Source: CAIVAT01 sp037137455
GTDB taxonomy: Bacteria; Bacteroidota; Bacteroidia; Bacteroidales; FEN-979
Length of the DNA: 34,078 nucleotides
Assembly: GCA_037137455.1 (NCBI GenBank)
Contig: JBAXKG010000028.1
Location: 1-34,078 of the forward strand
Reading direction: 5' to 3'
Made by a program: the position numbers and the translations under genes. The notes under the pieces were generated by a model that was not told where the DNA came from, did no database searches, and saw only the letters and a list, made by a program, of their open reading frames with translations. How positions within the stretch are numbered: the stretch's first letter is position 1; each line of letters opens with the position of its first letter. Shown one piece after another: positions 32,925 through 34,078 of the stretch.

Positions 32925-34078
32925 ATGAACCACCCATCTTTTCTCTCAAAAGCAAATAATTCACTTCCCATATTAACGACCGTTTTGCTTCTTTTTATGC
33001 TGCAATTGTCAGCCAGCGCAGATAACATTATAACCACGGGTTCCACGCTCAAAATTTTACCGGGAACATCAATGGTCTCAGTTGAAGCAATGGTTATTAA
33101 AAGCGGGGCAACCCTCGATAACTCGGGTTATCTTATCTTGAGAAAAGGTCTGACCAACGAGAATACATCACCCAATTCGCTTGGTTCCGGAACGGCTGAA
33201 TTCTCGGGAGCCTTTAATCAAACCATAAGCGGCCAGAATATAATCCAGAACCTTTGGGTAAACAACGCAACCGGAGTTACCGTTGGAGGAAATACCAATG
33301 TCAATGGCAACCTTACCTTAACTACCGGAAATATTTCCCTTGGCCCAAATAACCTTGTTCTTGGGGCATCATCGGTCATTGTGGGCACGCCATCAGCCTC
33401 TGCGATGATTATTGTCACCTCATCGGGCGAACTTCGCAAAGAGTTCCAGGCTGGCCTTGGGGGAACATTTACCTATCCGGTTGGCGATGATACGGGCACG
33501 CCGGAATACTCGCCCGTAACCCTGGCATTCAATACGGCAACTTTCGCCGCAGCAAATTATGCCGGGGTGAGCCTGAAGAATATAAAATATCCGGACCCCA
33601 ACATCATTGGAAATTATCTTAACCGCTACTGGAACATCAGCCAGATTGGTATTTCCAATCTAAACTGCAATGCGACCTTTCAATATCTGGCAGCGGATGT
33701 AACAGGAGATGAAAACCTGATTTCATGCATTAGGGTCAACCTCTTGCCATGGGTTATTTATGCTCTTGCAAATCCGGTTACGCATATTCTTTCGGCAGAC
33801 GGAATATATTCTTTTGGCGCTTACACCGGAGTGAAGAGCAGTGGTATCGGGGTTGAAACAGTGGTAAAAAACCAGTTTTTCAAGGTATATCCCAATCCAA
33901 CCACCGATATTGTTATTATTGAAGTTGTTGACGGTAGTTCAACGGCTACAGCAAATGTCACGGTTTACAATATGCAAGATGGCAAAATATATCAGAAGGA
34001 TTTGGATGGCGATTCCAAATTTCAATTCTCTTTGGCGGGCAGACCGGTTGGTGTATACATGTTGAAGGTGCAATCGGG
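32925..34078 (+). CDS. T9SS-sorted secreted protein, 3' truncated by window
   Basis: From ATG 32925 the frame stays open to the window edge, about 384 codons. It has a signal peptide (hydrophobic LTTVLLLFMLQLSASA near residues 17-32), then Asn/Thr/Gly-rich repeats of beta-strand type (for example GNTNVNGNLTLTTGN) like those of Bacteroidota surface proteins. The final region, FFKVYPNPTTDIVIIEV .. GVYMLKV, is the T9SS type A sorting domain, so only about ten residues are missing. Function is unknown; it is likely extracellular or surface attached. The 34-base gap to the phosphoesterase suggests co-transcription. Confidence 0.78.
   Translation, partial: MNHPSFLSKANNSLPILTTVLLLFMLQLSASADNIITTGSTLKILPGTSMVSVEAMVIKSGATLDNSGYLILRKGLTNENTSPNSLGSGTAEFSGAFNQTISGQNIIQNLWVNNATGVTVGGNTNVNGNLTLTTGNISLGPNNLVLGASSVIVGTPSASAMIIVTSSGELRKEFQAGLGGTFTYPVGDDTGTPEYSPVTLAFNTATFAAANYAGVSLKNIKYPDPNIIGNYLNRYWNISQIGISNLNCNATFQYLAADVTGDENLISCIRVNLLPWVIYALANPVTHILSADGIYSFGAYTGVKSSGIGVETVVKNQFFKVYPNPTTDIVIIEVVDGSSTATANVTVYNMQDGKIYQKDLDGDSKFQFSLAGRPVGVYMLKVQS

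Noticed and set aside
1..34078. tRNA, rRNA, insertion sequences or integrase
   Set aside because: No cloverleaf, rRNA-like segment or transposase-like protein was found in any gap or frame.

Overview
The window reads as a chromosomal segment of a Bacteroidota bacterium, probably an anaerobic or microaerophilic member of the Bacteroidales or a related environmental lineage. Evidence: Bacteroidota-type promoter elements (TAnnTTTG, sometimes with TTTG about 20 bases upstream), almost no Shine-Dalgarno sequences, three proteins with type IX secretion (T9SS) C-terminal sorting domains, a TonB-dependent receptor, a bS16 with a long C-terminal tail, and BatA/DUF58-type genes. A rubrerythrin and a heterodisulfide-reductase-like operon point to anaerobic redox metabolism. 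No rRNA, tRNA, transposase, integrase or CRISPR array was seen.

Layout. (1) 1-6121, plus strand: a heptamer repeat array, an exported DUF4159 protein, then an Hdr-like operon: hdrC-like, hdrB-like, hdrA-like, a second hdrC-like gene and a membrane HdrE/HdrD-type fusion. A 287-base spacer inside the operon contains a tetranucleotide array, heptamers and a pair of CCGTAGG hairpins. (2) 6051-7856, minus: typA/bipA, overlapping the Hdr fusion tail to tail by 71 bases. (3) 7974-9497, plus: a CrtI-like FAD oxidoreductase. (4) 9481-16997, minus: valS, a DUF58 protein, thioredoxin and dnaE. (5) 17117-21750, plus: a DUF2231 membrane protein, an exported rubrerythrin, rpsP-rimM, then a tightly coupled trio (lipoprotein class I glutamine amidotransferase, MarC, MORN-repeat lipoprotein). 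(6) 21886-26643, plus: gdhA with a clear terminator, a BatA/vWA membrane protein and a GT4 glycosyltransferase. (7) 26648-34078: TonB receptor plus Asp-box T9SS protein, a convergent YCF48-like T9SS protein, an exported ADPRibase-Mn-like phosphoesterase, and a T9SS protein cut by the window end.

How parts work together. The Hdr-like operon encodes one FAD subunit, three pairs of [4Fe-4S] ferredoxin-type clusters, and CCG-type sites on a soluble HdrB and on a membrane-anchored HdrD module. This suggests electron transfer between a cytoplasmic thiol/disulfide or flavin site and the quinone pool; the substrate cannot be read from sequence. The most unusual non-coding feature is a set of short-period repeats (period 4 and 7) that abut or overlap start or stop codons of several genes and also lie inside the valS reading frame.
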